Assembly (NCBI GenBank): GCA_001584585.1 | Contig: LSYV01000012.1 | Location: 996,793 to 1,050,730, forward strand | Length of the DNA stretch: 53,938 bases | Source of the DNA: Gonium pectorale | Taxonomy: Eukaryota > Chlorophyta > Chlorophyceae > Chlamydomonadales > Volvocaceae | Direction of reading: 5' to 3' | In this document: one piece after another, positions 36,149 through 49,100 of the stretch | Position numbering within the stretch: position 1 is the stretch's first letter | Layout: every line of letters begins with the position of its first letter | Notes under the pieces: generated by a model | Told to the model about the DNA's origin: nothing | Seen by the model: the letters and a program-made list of their open reading frames with translations, nothing else | The model's database searches: none | Translations under genes and position numbers: made by a program

Positions 36149-36553
36149 ATGTTGGATTGTCTGAATCTGTCTGCGTCGCGGGCATGCGCAGGCATGCCGA
36201 CCGAGACTGAGATGGTTGCGCCACTCAAACGCACCCATCGCTTCATACACAGTCGCACGACCCATTTGGTATGTGCCCATCGGCGACGAAGCCCTTCAGA
36301 CATGGCCGACATGTCACTTGTGGAGCTGAAGCGACGGCATGCAAATGTTGGAGCAATGGATTATGCGAACTTTCAAGCAGCTTCATTTTTACAATGTTGC
36401 CGGGCTGGCGGAACCCTAATGGCGGAGACCGTTGGAGCCGCGCTTTTTGGCTGGGACGCGCATATCAACCTAGTCCGCATGCACACGACCTCGATCCGTA
36501 ATCCAATTGACAGATGCATGGCCCATATCCATGCTAAACGATACGGTGTTTGA
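36149..36553 (+). CDS. Unrecognised ORF in AT-richer stretch
   Basis: A 134-codon ATG frame ending in TGA, just upstream of the F-box/LRR-like gene. The second half reads like a folded domain (MADMSLVELKRRHANVGAM, GTLMAETVGAALFGWDAHIN), but I do not recognise it. Composition resembles the ORF at 33968, so the two may be remnants of one unit. No start-site or splice evidence beyond the open frame. Confidence 0.25.
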   Translation: MLDCLNLSASRACAGMPTETEMVAPLKRTHRFIHSRTTHLVCAHRRRSPSDMADMSLVELKRRHANVGAMDYANFQAASFLQCCRAGGTLMAETVGAALFGWDAHINLVRMHTTSIRNPIDRCMAHIHAKRYGV

Positions 36554-36655
36554 ACTGCTTGTGGCCGCCCCTCGCGCGCGCTCAATGAGCTGATACCCGC
36601 CGCCCAATAGTGTTAATTGCGCAGGCGTCAGCACCTCCACCGACGTTCGTTCAGG

Positions 36656-38665
36656 ATGGCCAGCGCTGTGTGCTGGGAGGAAATTCTGTGTGCCGATGTC
36701 ATTCTCTTCAGAGCACTGGATGTCGCTCGTTGCCTTGGCGCAGCGCGCTTGACGTGCAAAGCGCTGCGCGCTTTTGTGGACTGCAACATTCAGAAGCTAG
36801 TTTTGCGCCTGGACCAACAACCATCTTGCACGCACCAGGGCAGCAATCCATCGCTGGCGCTCTGGCCCCGAGTCTCAAATCTCAAAGTGGTCGTGACCAG
36901 TCGGGCAGTGGACGCGGGCGGAAGCGTAGCGGACGTGCTCACCACGCCGTTCAACGGCCTAGACCTCAACGCGCGCCGGCGCATCACGGAGCTCAGCCTG
37001 ACGTCCGAGGTAGGCGTGCCGCAGCACCTCGAGGGAGCCGTGGCCGCCCTTGTGCCGCGCCTCCCCGGCCTCGCCGAGGTGAATCTGCATGAGCTGTACG
37101 GCATGCCGTACGATCCGGAGGAGCAGCACCAGATGTTCGGCGCGCTGGCCACGCTGCCGCACCTCGCCTCCCTCACACTGCCCAGCTCCCGCGCGCTGGA
37201 GCATATCGGCGCGCTCGCCGACCGGCCGCTGCGGCGGCTGCAGGTGTGGGAGGACTACCGCGACACCTCGTCCAACCACCTGACCGCCAACGCCCTCAAC
37301 GGCATCTCCCGGCTGCGCCAGCTGACGCACCTCCACTTCGAGCGCTGCCTGGTGGGCGAGCCGGTCCGCAGCGGCCGGGGCGTGGATTGCAACAGCCTGC
37401 TGCACGTGCTGCCGCCGTCCGTGGAGCTGCTTACGATCCGGTTCGAGGACCACCACAACGTCACGTTCCAGATCCGCGACGGGATCCTAATCGTCGTTCA
37501 CATAACCGACTTCCTGCAGCCCGCCGCGCTAGGCCAGCTGGCACGCGCGCTGCTCGCCTCCAACAAGATGGGCCCGAGGCTGGGGCTCCTGCGGCTCGAG
37601 CACGTGGACACCACCAAGGGCGACGCGCCGGGGCTGGACCCGTGGGACGAGGAGGCGCTCTGCGGCCTGGTGCGCCGCTGCAGCTGCGTGGAGGTAGGCA
37701 CGCTGCACGCCGTCTCCGCCGATGCCGCACTGCAGGCCGCTGACCTGCTCGGGGTTCCGGAGCAGCTCCTGCTCGGGGCGCCGCCCGGCCACCAGAGGAT
37801 AGACCTCCTCCGACCGCGCCCCGCCGGCGTCTTGGCTGGAGGCGGCGACAGCATTGGCGGCAGCGGCGGCAGGGCACGATCGGCCGCGGAAGTCGCTGCG
37901 GGCGTGCTGCGCAGCCTGGCGGCGCCGCACGGGGGACCTGCGGGTCGGCTGCTGCTGCTCACGGGCCCCTTCGTGTCAGTCCTCAGCGTGTTGCCCGAGC
38001 CGCTCCACAGCTGGATGGCATGCATTCGCAGGAGCGCCGCTGCCGTCACCGCCGCCAGCACGGGTTTGGGTAACGGCAGGGCGCTGGCGGCGTACCAGGT
38101 GCTTCCACCGCCGGCGGCGGCGCTGGCGCTGGAGTGCGGCTGGCATACGGAGGCCGCCGCCACGGTGGCGGCGGCGGTCCGATCGGTCACGAGGAGCACC
38201 ATACCTGGCGCGCTTGAGGTGGTGCCTGTCAGGGCCGGAGTGGTGGATTTCGCGTACGCCTACGGTCTGGGCCTAGGGCAGGTGAGGGGTCCGGTCCTCC
38301 CGTCTCCCGTCTTCATGAGGGTTTCAAGGGCATCTCAAAGGGAATTTCACGGCAGGGCTGCATTATAGTCCCTGTTTGGATACCGGCAGTGGACCGGGCT
38401 GCGACCTTTCACGGTGTGGCACCTCCTCAGCCTGCTTGACTGTCTCCAGGGCTCTTTCGCATGCGCTGCTGGTCCTGTGCCACCTAGCTGCTTGCCTCCC
38501 GACCACCTATTGACGCGCCTTCTCTGACGCCGCCTCTCCCGGCAGGCGCTCCAGGCGGTGTGGGACGAGGGCGCGGGCGGCGGCAGCGCGCGAGAGCGTC
38601 TGCAGCACCTGCTGTCGTTGTGGAGGGAGCTGGGGCAGCTCCCGCCCAAGTCCGAGCTGCTCTAG
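36656..38665 (+). CDS. F-box/LRR-like protein (two exons)
   Basis: Exon 1 is 36656-38281 and exon 2 is 38546-38665, giving 581 residues. The ATG at 36656 is the first in frame. The N-terminus (WEEILCADVILFRALDVARC, then LGAARLTCKALRAFVD) has the shape of a degenerate F-box: 'w..il......l..l....ar.TCK..r.f.d'. Leucine-rich units follow (RRITELSLTSEVG, LPGLAEVNLHELYG, LPHLASLTLPSS, LRQLTHLHFERC). Donor GGGCAG|GTGAGG and acceptor CCCGGCAG|GCG join in phase 0, and the last exon ends with a leucine-rich helix and PPKSELL. Expanded families of this kind are typical of volvocine algae. Function would be substrate recognition in an SCF ubiquitin ligase if the F-box is active, which the sequence does not show. 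Confidence 0.7.
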
Positions 38666-41157
38666 CCGCCCGAGCATCGAGCTGACGTTCCCTGGGCTGC
38701 GCATCACGTAGACCTCGTGCCGAAAACACCTGCTGACCCCCCCGGACCATCCGCGCTCAGCACGCAAGGGGCCTGACGAGCCGACTGGCTGTTGCGTCAG
38801 GTCGATGTGCGGCCGGTGCAGCTGCCTGCCGACATATCATGGCAACATCATCCGCTATCGCACCGGCAGGCTGGCGGCCTCCGGTGAGGGTCCCGATTCG
38901 AGCTCCCCAAGGCGTTGAGTGATGCCCGAGCGCAAACAGGCTGTGCGGACTTATGGGTGGGTGTACTGCGTCGGCGATCCATGCGCAGTTCCACGCATGG
39001 GCCATCTCCGGGGGCCCTCCGGGGGACATTGTCTTGACCCAAGGAGACCATATTGTTTCCCTTTGGGCTTCTCTGTACGGCATGCGGACATCTCCCGCGT
39101 GGTTCGTCGCGCGCTGCTTTCCGGTGATTCTGAGGGGATGCTAAGGAGGGCCTAGATTCTTACGCGCGCGGGCGGTTGGTGCGGTCAAGGGTTGTAATAG
39201 GTTAGCGGGGAGGGAGGGCATGTGCAGTTTGAGTTGAATCGGATTAAGTGCTGCATTGCGTGTTAAGTGCCGTGTTCAAGATAACGGGCAAAGGACCTTG
39301 TTTTGGACAATTTGGCATGGTATGATGTGCCGGCAGCATCTGCACGGCTGGCGGAACTTGTATCATACGATTACGCAACCGCTGCTTGACGCGCGAAGAG
39401 GGGCCTTGGAGCGCTTTGGCCCAGTACATGGCATCTTGGGCTGAGTGCGGAGTGCGCAGGGGCTTCGGAGGGATTCTAAGGAGAGCGTCTGAACCATGTC
39501 AACCTCAAAACGCCTTCAGAGCGTGGTGCATAGAGTAGGTGGTGCCGATACTGATTACCACACGGGCAGGATTGGCCCTGATCCTGCCCGGGGGCAACAC
39601 TACTCCAGCTCGCAGGGCGCGAGGTCACGGTACCCCGCACGTTGCGGGTGCTTCCCCAGTCTTCCCCGTGTGTGCATTATGCGGGCGAATGTGTTATTGT
39701 GCTGTTGTATATGTCGTCGGAGCGGCCCGGCTGTGCATCCCGCCTACAGTGCTGCAATGGCCGAACACCGTAGTGTTCGCTTCGGCGTATTGCCCTGTAC
39801 AACAGCGCCGTCACCGAGAGTCTGGTGCAGGTTTGGCCGCCCGACCTATCCTATTTTTGAGCCGACGTGTATGAGGGGAGACGGAGTGGAGAGCTTGGCG
39901 TATTGCATCACGATGCATACGTCTAGTGGAGCGCTGCCGCAGGGGACGGGGATCAGTGTACATGTGTATCAGCGTTCCGAGTGTGCGAGTGCGCATGGCT
40001 CGGGTCGAAGATCATGAGGGTTCCTGTGCAGTCGTTTGTTGGAGCGTAGTGGACGCTTGCTGGCGTCCGGCACGTAGTGCTGTCGAGGCACGCCTCCCAT
40101 TTGCTTGCGACACAGGAGGGTGATGTGAAGAGGCAGTGAAGCGGCGGCTGCAGCGGCGCCAGAAGGCTTTGGGGGATGGCGCGGGGAGAACGTGGCAAGC
40201 ATTGGGCTATCTTCGGTTTCCTTCGTTGCGCCGCCGCTGAAGGGCCTGGGGCAGGGATTCCGTACCAACAATGCGTGTCAGTGTGCTACCCGGCCATGCT
40301 CCGGGCTATGTTTCTGCAGAAGTCCACGGAACGCAACGACTTGTAATACGTCCTGAATGTTCTTTAATCACCGGAAACGGGCCGACCGGGCTTGCTTGAC
40401 CGTATTCCGTACCATACGGACGCTCATGGCCTCCCAGAGAAGGAAAGCCACCCAAGCGTCGCTCGGGGCGTCAGAACCAAACAAAGGGCCCACTCTTCCC
40501 CTTGCATCGGCACCCAATAAACTACGTGAGGCGCTCAGGCACACCTCGAGCACCTGTCAAACCCCTTGCAGGCCGCAATGGCTTCACGGCGGCCCTTACC
40601 AGAGACGCCACACGCTGCATGCAGCAAGACATGCGACGGCGCGACGCAGCAACCTCATCGGCCAGCGCACCGTCGGCAAGCCGCAACATGCAATAGCCTA
40701 TCGCACGCAGGTGGCCCCCTGTGACTCAACGATCTGCTTAGCGCAGCACTCACCGCACGCGCACGTGACGCGCCACCTCCCGCGATACCGTTCGCGCGCC
40801 GCGGGCCCGCGCACGCAGCGCACGACAGATGTTGCGACCGGACCTCACGCGATGCCGACACGGTGGTCCTTGAGTCCGTACCGGAACCAGGAGGAAACAG
40901 TTCAGTCTCCTCGCGGCGCGGCCAGGCACCTCCTCTCCACCCCCACGGCACATACGCCACGCCTATGCCCTGCACCATATCCGGTAGTGCAATCCCTGTC
41001 CTTGGCACGCCACGCCTATGCCACGGGAGCTTGTGAGAATGGCCCACAGTCCCTGCAACCTGTAACCTCTACAATCGCACATGGCGCAGGCCCACAACGT
41101 CCTCAGCATACCATACCGGTACATACGCGCACAGCCCCGTGTGCCTAATCATTTGCC
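38666..41157. other. Non-coding interval between convergent genes
   Basis: The 3' ends of the F-box/LRR-like gene (+) and the signal peptide peptidase gene (-) face each other here. A TGTAA lies at 39193-39197, about 530 bases after the F-box/LRR-like stop codon. Short open frames near 38950-39150, 39250-39440 and 40360-41150 have no supporting motifs. Confidence 0.4.
39193..39197 (+). promoter_or_regulatory. Candidate TGTAA poly(A) signal
   Basis: TGTAA in the presumed 3' UTR of the F-box/LRR-like gene. Motif match only. Confidence 0.3.
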
Positions 41158-44100
41158 CTACTTGCCTTCCTTGGTGGGCAGGCCGTACGAGGGTACATCC
41201 GTGAAGCTCCAGATCCGACCCAGCTCCCCACGCTGTAAGGCCGTGAAGATCACCGACCCGAGGGTCGCGGGCACGATGTACAGCAGCGCCGGCTGGCCCA
41301 GGCCCGTCACATCGTTCGCGACGAACGCCGCCGCAAGACCGACGACGTACGACACCATGACCGCCGAAAAGTACGGCCGTTGGTACAGCACAGCCTCCGA
41401 AACCGGAAGCCGCGGCTGCTGCTCCGGCGCCTCCGCGGCGCCGAGGGCGATGCCGTCAGCGCCGGAGCTCGACGGGGTGGCGGGATCCGCGTCCGCCGCC
41501 GCAGACAGCGCGGCGTTCAGGCGACCGGATGCGGACGTTCCAAAGCTGGCACGCGAGCCGCCCAGCGCCGCCGAGCCGCCAGCGCCGCCGCTGGCCGCCG
41601 CCGAGACGCCGCGCGCGAGCGATGCGCCTAGGCTGCTGGCGGCGGCAGCCGCCGCGGCGCTGCCGTCGTCGCCGACGCCGCCGCCAGCATTGGTTCCGTC
41701 CAGCGACTGCGTCCGCTGTCGGGCCTCCTGGTCAGCGATCCGGTCGTACGCGGCCTCGGCGGCGTCGGCCGTGGCGTCCGCAATCTGCAGGCGCGGGGGC
41801 ACGGTAAGGACGTCTAATCCAAGTACCTGCCTTACTATGTATGAACGTTGCCTATACCGTGGCCGGTATGTTGGGACCGGGCGCCCAGATACACGGTACA
41901 GGTGCAACGACATGGACTTGCGCTCACCTGCCGGCTGGTGGCGCCCGGCTCCAGCGCCGCCAGCGCGCTGCGGATCGCGTCCGCCGCCGCCACAGCCCGG
42001 GCCCTCATGTCCGTGGAGCGGGTGGCGTCGTACCTGGGGTCCAGGGCAGGAACCGACCGTGTGGTGCATGCCGAGGGACACACTCTGGATGGGGAGACAC
42101 GCGCACGCCCACTTGCGAGCCCGCACGCTGGCTTCAGCGAAACTAATCCAGATGCCTCAGGGCCTGGTGTTCTATTACGGTATACCACGGCCCAGTCACC
42201 ACCCGGCGTTGCGCAATTGCGGCCAGGTCAGCAACTTCGCAACCGGCCACGCTACCCACTTGTTGCGGCCTTTCCCTGGCGCGCCCACCGCGCGCAGCCA
42301 TCCACTACCCACCGCAGCGCCAGGCAGGCCAGCAGCCCCGGGATGGCGATGTCCCCAAGGCCCAGCAGCGAGAAGGGAAAGGACGCGGCGGCTGCCTCCA
42401 TTGTAGAGCCCCCGCCCGGCAAACGCGGGAACAGGATGCGGGTGGGCCCCGAGACGAGCTGGCTGGTGGCGACCGTTAGCATGACGTTGTCGCCAATCAC
42501 CTGCAAAGAGGCCGACGGTTGGTGAGATGGTTGGGGGCGATTGCCGCGGCGGTTGAGCCGTCATTCGGGAATCCGGTCGGCCGCTCGCTTGCTTGCTTGC
42601 TTGTTCAACGGCCATCTGTGAGGCCGGTGTGTGTGTGGCATACTGCGTCGCAAGGAGACCCGCCCACAGCCCGTCGACCCAACCAGACGTAACCCCACGA
42701 ACCGTCACACTCCAGCACCATGCGATCCCAGGCGTTCAACCCCCCAGGCCCCTTGAAAGACTCGCAAGCCGATGCCGGGAACCCTCCACCCCTCAGTCTT
42801 CGACGGGTTATCATGAAGGGCGCCTCGATTGAGAAAGCCTTCGAATCCAATGATTCCAAAGCCTCTCACCTTGGGCGATCCAAACACCCAGAACACGTCG
42901 TACAGCAGCAGCCCCGTCAGCAGCAGTCCCGCGGTGCGAAAGCTGCGGGGCCCGATGAGCTGCAGGATGTCGGTGGCGACCAGCGTGGCTATCAGGTTGT
43001 TGAGCGTGAAGTTGGTGTGGCCCGAGGCCAACTCGGCGGTGGAGAGGCCCAGCGCCAGCGCCACGGCCGCGATGTCGGTGGGCGCCAGCTCGGCCTGGGG
43101 GGGGCAGAAGGTCAGGGGCCAGTTGGAGGGATGTGAAAGGGGCGTGATATAAGGGAACTGGCAGACGGGGAAGGGTGGAGAATGAGGACGGGAGGGTGGA
43201 GTGTGAGTGGGGGCGGGAGAGAAGGATTGGTGCAAGGGCCGGGCAAGAAGCCACCCCCCAGACCCCAGGCAGACCACGCGGGCGGGCGGGCCCGCGGTGC
43301 GAGGTACGGTATCACGGGCCGGGTAGCTCGGCAGGGCATCGCCCAGGACCAAGAAGGTACCGTGAGAGCGTGCATGGTGTCACCTACCCGCGCGCGTAAG
43401 CCTGGCCGCTTGGGCCCCCCCAGGCACGGCCCGCGTACCACAACCAAACTCAAACGACGCTCTCCCTCCGCCCCGTTTCCCTCCCTCCCTCCACGGGACC
43501 CGCACCCGCACCTGCGTGATGCTCTTGCCCTGCTCGTCCAGCAGCCAGCCCTCGGGCACAGCGAACTTGATGCTCAGCTCGCCCAGCGGCCCACCGACCT
43601 GGTGGTTGACAGTTGGGTAGTTGGCAGTTCGGCAGTAGAGAGGCCTGGTCAGAAACCGCATATGCACGCTTGCTCCCCACGGCCATGATCGCCGCCCCAC
43701 TGCCAGCCCCGCATGCGGCGGCGCGGGAGGCACCGTAATGACGAGGGCATGAGAACCGGAACACCCAACGAAGCGCCGAGCGGAGTTTAGGGAGGGACGC
43801 ACGCGCGCGAAACAGCCCGCGTCTGGGCGTTGCCGATGGGCACCATGCCTGCGGGGCTCCTCCTGGCAGCAACGGAGGAACCCCAGCCCTTTTCCCCACC
43901 TACTGCCACCATTCAGCTTGCCCACTGACTGAGCACCCCCCTGCTACTTTGGCGGCATCCCAGGCATTCTCCCACGCGCGCTATGCACGGGCTGGCCAGC
44001 TTTGCGTGCTCGCAGGACCCCTGGGACCCATCCCAAGCTCTCACGTTTCGCAGCACCGGCACCGCCGCCCCGCCGATTGCGAATGATCCCAGCATCCAAA

Positions 44101-45284
44101 AGTAGGCGTTGAGAAAGGCCTGGACGTTGAAGTTGGGCAGGTACTTGATGAGCAGGTAGAAGCCGAAGAGGCTGACCGAGGCCAGGACGGGGGCCAGGAT
44201 GCCCTGCCGGGGGGAGGGGACGGGAGGGAGTCAAGGGCCAAGGGTCGGGGCTTGGATCCTTTTTCCCAGTCTACCGGCGACTCCCCTCTGAGCGTCTCCG
44301 GGCCCCCGGCCCCACCGCGGACCCCGCCCAGCCCTGACCCCAGCCCCTGCCCTGATCCCAGCAACCCGCGCGCTCCCCTCTTCCTGCATGCCCCCTCCCC
44401 CAAGTCGTCCACTCGCCTCCTTGATTGAGATTTGCTGCCGCTGCCGGCTAGTCAGGCCGCGATGCGCGCCAATGTAGATGGTGGCCACCTGGGTGGCACG
44501 GTGCGTGGGCGGTAGCGTGGGGTTCGAAGGATTGGAAGGCGTTCTCAGTACACAGCCAGGAGGCTTATATCATCCCATGTCGTGGGTGGGGCGGGGGCGG
44601 CGCAAGGCGCGGTGAGGGGTTGCGCTTGGGGCGGCGTCGATCGGGTCGGGCCGCACGGCATGGGCCGCTGAGCACCGTGCCCACCAAGCACCCAGACCCG
44701 TAGTGATCCATCACCACCAAGTGTGCAGGCCCCACACAGACTGCCATCAGTTAACATAAACTCAGAGCCGGACCCCGAAGCAATGCCATGCTCCCGGGCC
44801 TTGCACTATCGCCGTCGTGCCCCACCCCCCTCATGCATTCCGCGCAGCAGCGCTGCAGCAGCTGGCCGCCACTGCAGGCGCCCCCGCCGCCGCGACACCG
44901 CCGGAAGGGCCTCACAGTGCCTGCAGCCCCACCCGTGGGCTGCCGCAGCCGACCGCCACAGATTGACAGTACGGCAGGTCGCCACACCCACCGCCAAGCC
45001 CACAAAGTACGGCAGGTCCGCCAGCTTGGCGCCCTGCAGCGCGGGCACGTTGCCCAGCGCCAGGAGGCCCACGAGAGCGCCGTACGCAAGTACGGCATCG
45101 GCGCTCTCCTCCCACCGCCACGCGTCGTCGCTGCTGCCGCTGCCGGCGGCTGAGGTAGTGGTGGTGGTGGTGGTGGCTGCGGCGGCTGCATTGGAGCTGG
45201 CGGTGGGGATGTCGAGGGAGGAGCCGGAGCTCCCCTCGGCGCCGTCGTCGGAGGGCGCAGGGTTGGTTGTGGTCGTCACAGCGG
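41158..45284 (-). CDS. SPP: Signal peptide peptidase (GxGD intramembrane aspartyl protease)
   Basis: Exons in transcript order: 44992-45284 (start not fixed), 44417-44488, 44045-44203, 43512-43598, 42870-43094, 42313-42500, 41928-42033, 41158-41784. The family signatures are all present. LLLYDVFWVFG in exon 43094-42870 holds the first catalytic Asp, LLGLGDIAIPG in exon 42500-42313 the second, and QPALLYIVP in the last exon the PAL motif. The enzyme cleaves signal-peptide remnants within the ER membrane. A long Ala/Ser/Gly-rich insert of roughly 125-140 residues lies between the GxGD helix and the PAL helix. Intron 2 needs a GC donor (GAG|GCGAGT). The first exon opens at a GTG with no ATG in frame nearby, so a short 5' exon upstream of about 45284 is expected; a candidate ATG lies near 45550. 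The alternative is an SPPL-type paralogue. Confidence 0.85.
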
Positions 45285-46155
45285 CTGCGGCACACGAGGT
45301 GTGGGGGGGTGCGCGGAGGTGCCGGGCCGGGCGGGGCTGGGGCGAGGGCTCCGGGATGGCGTTGCGGGGGGAAAGTGATCCGCAAGGTATAATAATCTAG
45401 GTTGGGGTTGTGCTGGGGACAAGGCTGGCCAGCACTTAGCGGCTGCTGGCTGCGTGCCAGAAGCTTCAAAGTTGCTTGCATCCGCCCTTCTCCCGCACCC
45501 TCAGACCCGAAGTACACACCACTCTGCTCCAGACAGGGCAAGTCAGCCATGTGACTAGGCCGGGAGCCTCTGGACACGATGGTGCTCTTTAGAGCGCAGG
45601 CGGGGCTCGCAGCCTTGTGCAACCAACATGCAGAAGTCCCCGCTCCCTGGCTACCCCGCCAGCTGTACCGGAGCGGGTACACGCCCACGGACCGGAATGC
45701 CACGGGCTGCAGCTTTGTTGGCGGTTGCACGTTCCCCACCCACCTTGGCCGCCCTCCTCGGCGCCGGAAGAGCACGCCACGCATAAAACCGCTCGCCGCA
45801 CAGCACGGCCACGGACTAACTTCCCTACTCTGATCGGCAGCGCATGGCGTGTCACAGTGTGCCAACCACACGCACGATGCGCGCTGGTTGTCTTCATGGC
45901 TCCCGGATTGGCTGACCCGATACCCAGGTATAGCTATAAAAAAGGCAATCTGCCTGTAACGGTGTGTAACTCCAGAGCGAGATCCTGCCCACCGCGGAAA
46001 ATGCAAGCATGAACGGCAGTCCACACTGCCACGAACCCTTCTGTTGCCACAAGACCTTTTCTATCGATACATTATTGCATTATATCTATTTGCAAGTGCT
46101 ACGCCAACTGGGTGAAGTGGCTCGTGCGTTTCGCTAGTTCTTTTCCCTCAGCATC
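45285..46155. promoter_or_regulatory. Divergent promoter region, SPP and RCC1-type genes
   Basis: The signal peptide peptidase gene runs left and the RCC1-type gene runs right from this 0.87-kb interval. It must also contain the missing first exon of the protease gene. The part at 45900-46140 is AT-rich. No specific promoter motif was recognised. Confidence 0.35.
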
Positions 46156-49100
46156 ATGCTAGCGGCCTTGTCATCGGCTTCTGCATTGTGCTCTGTGTCA
46201 ACAGGGCCTAGCGGGGCAGCACTATCCGCGTGTCGCGGTCTTGCGGTCGTGTCCTGGTGAGCTCCCCCAGGAACTTGCAATACCTTTCAGGCTTTTGTAT
46301 CACATTGCAGTGTGTGGAGCTCCTTTCCGGGTGAACATTGCGTAAACCCTAGTCCGATCGGCCCCCTTGTGCTCTGCTTGCAGGGGTAGGAATGTGGAGG
46401 GGCAGTGTGGCATAGAATCCTCGCTCCTGGTATTGCGTCCGACACCGGTTCTCGAGCTACACGACCAGGCCATCACCAGCATAGCTGCCGGCAAGCTGAA
46501 CAGCGCCGCTGTCACAGCACACGGGGAGGCCTGGACCTGGGGGGACGGAAAAAGCGGCAAGCTCGGTCACGGGACGGCTGAACATGTGCACGCTCCCAAC
46601 AGGGTGAGTTCGCCTCCGCCCGCTTCCCCGGTTCCCTACCCAAATTGTGGACCGTGCCGAGCAACTACTCTGCTCCCAGCAGCCATTCCCGCACCGGGCT
46701 TTGAATTACCTTTCTGAGTGCCAGATGCACCAAACTGCTCTCCTGCTCGCCATGCGCTGCCCTCCCACCCAGCCGCCATGCCCATATCCCCTTGCCCGCT
46801 GCCTATCTCTCAACGCCCGCTGTACACCGCCCATGCGGCATCGTCGCTCTTCCACAGGTGGAGAGCCTGGTGGGCCGGGCCGCTGTGCGGCAGCTGGCCC
46901 TGGGCGACCACCACACGCTGTTCCTGGACGGCGACGGCCGGCTGTGGGTGTGCGGCGAGAACAAGGAGGGCCAGTGCGGGCTGGGCACGCCCCTGGACCT
47001 CATCGCGGCGCAACACCGGCGAGCTTATCATGATACCATGCGGCAGCTGGCGGAGACGCTCACGGCGGTGAGGCGAAAACGTTGGCCGTGGCTTATGAAG
47101 GCGGCGAGTTGGGAGGGGGCGGGGTAGGGCGTGCACCGGGGAGGAGCGGTGGCCCTAATCTTCACGGAAATGGAAAGGTGAAGGCCACAACAGGATGAAA
47201 ATACAGCGTTACGGTATGCATGGGAAGGGCTACGTGTCCTTCGCAGCACTGTCTGGGCCGATGCCCTGCATGCCACCTGAACGGGAGGGGGTGGGGGCTG
47301 GGGCCTTTTGTGTGGGGGACTCGGCAGCAGCAGCGGCGGGGGAAGGGCTCGCGGTCGGGTACCGTTGGCCCCACGCATTCTTGCTGAACTGCTCGGTACT
47401 GATCCCGTGGCCCCCACCCCGCCGCAATCTTGCTGGAACCACGTAGGAGCCCCGTGTCAGCCGGGAGCAGCGCGGTAAGCAGGCGATCTCGGCGCTCATG
47501 GGCGGTGGGGCGGCGCCGCACCACGCGGAGCACGCCAGCGCATACGGGAGCAGCGGACAGCACCAGTGGGGGTCCGGCAGGTGCGCCTGGGCCGAGCAGG
47601 AGTGGCCGCCGGCCTTTGAAGGGCGATCCAGGGTGCTGCCGGGATCCGGGGCGCTACGCTCAACCCCTCGTTTACCCTACCTGCCTAAGTAGCCCCTGAT
47701 CCCCTCGGTCTCATCCCTGCTGCAGGTCCGCCAGCTGGCAATCTCTGATGTCGGCCGGGGCCCACACCAGCGCCTCGGGGGCGTCCTCCACCTCGGGCGC
47801 CCGCAGCGCCCTGCACTTTCGCGGTCTGGACTTCGAGAGCGCCTTTGCGGCTGCCGGGATACAGCCGGGACAACAGGCCACGCCGCTGCGCATAGGAAGA
47901 GACCAGCACCCGCTGTGGGCCGCTGCCACAGCGGGGCACGGTGTGGGCGCACACGGGGCCTCGGGAGGCTGGCCGGGTGGGTGCTGGGTGGTCACAAGAC
48001 CATGCATCAGTATCTTTGTCCCTTAACCTGGCATGAATCCAACTAGGGAATGCCTGTACGGCGTACTACATGGATTGCTTTGCGTGCGCGGTAACTGTTG
48101 CCTGCAGTTGACGGATGTCGCACGTTGCATCGTCCGTCTTGGACGCGGGATAGGTAGCTCTCTTGTGCACCTGGATGAGTAATGAAACACGTGCCTCAGT
48201 GCCACACGCACATACCCCACAACCTTTCGCCCCATGTATGTGCACGGTGCTTCCACACTGGATTACCGGGGTCCCGTCTTATTACCAGCCTTCCCATTGC
48301 CACCGTCCCAACACCGTTTCCTTCATTCACCTATCCACACCGAGGCGTTTTGCTTTCGTCCCACCCCAACCCAGGTGACACCCGAATGGTGCTGTCAAGC
48401 GGCCTTGAGGACGAGACGGTGGTCGGCGTTGCAGCCAGCAAGTACTTCTCCGCGGCCCTGACTGCGGCAGGCGATGTCTGGACCTTTGGCGCCTGCTACA
48501 ACGGGTCGCTGGGCACGGAGCACAGCTGGAGCACGTCGGCGCAGGTGCGGCGTGGGGGCAGATTAGCGTGGACATCGCCATGTAACGGGTCGTCGTCTGG
48601 ACGGGCGCCATTTCGGACTCAATCGCACGCCTTGCCAGGTGGTCATCTCACGCCTTGTCCGCTGTTGCAAGGTACATGCAAACCTGTTCGTCTACAGGCG
48701 GGGTGGACGGTGGGCTGGGAGTAGGTTGTGCCGGACAGCTTAGCGATCGGGCTTTTGGTGCCTTGATCGTTTACGCCTCCCGGTCTAGCGCAATGAGAAT
48801 TCTTCAGGCCTGTACCTCCTACATCTCTCACCGAGTGTCTTGTCGCCGCCGTGTTCCGTGCTCCCCAACAGCGGGTCTCCGGCACCCTGGCGAGCGCGCT
48901 CGACGACCACGGTGGCGCGCGGCAGGTGGTGTCGGGCGGCAGCTTCTGCGCGGCGCTGACGGCAGGCGGCAAGGTGGTGGTGTGGGGCAAGGTGCCCGGC
49001 GGAGAGGGCGAGGGCGGAATCGGCGGAGTGGACGCCACGGCGGCAGAGGGCAGTGGCGGCGCCATCGGGCTCACCAAGGAGGGCGTCGGGCTCGTGCAGG

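Noticed and set aside
40357..41148. 263-codon plus-strand frame
   Set aside because: Lies in the presumed 3' UTR of the SPP gene; no motifs or conserved features.
41081..42406. 441-codon plus-strand frame
   Set aside because: Antisense of SPP exons 6-8; low complexity only.
42581..42604. gcttgcttgcttg run as a regulatory element
   Set aside because: Simple tetranucleotide microsatellite inside an SPP intron.
44912..46024. 370-codon open frame on the minus strand
   Set aside because: It overlaps the first SPP exon in another frame and runs through the divergent promoter; no domain, and the SPP exons with catalytic motifs explain the region.
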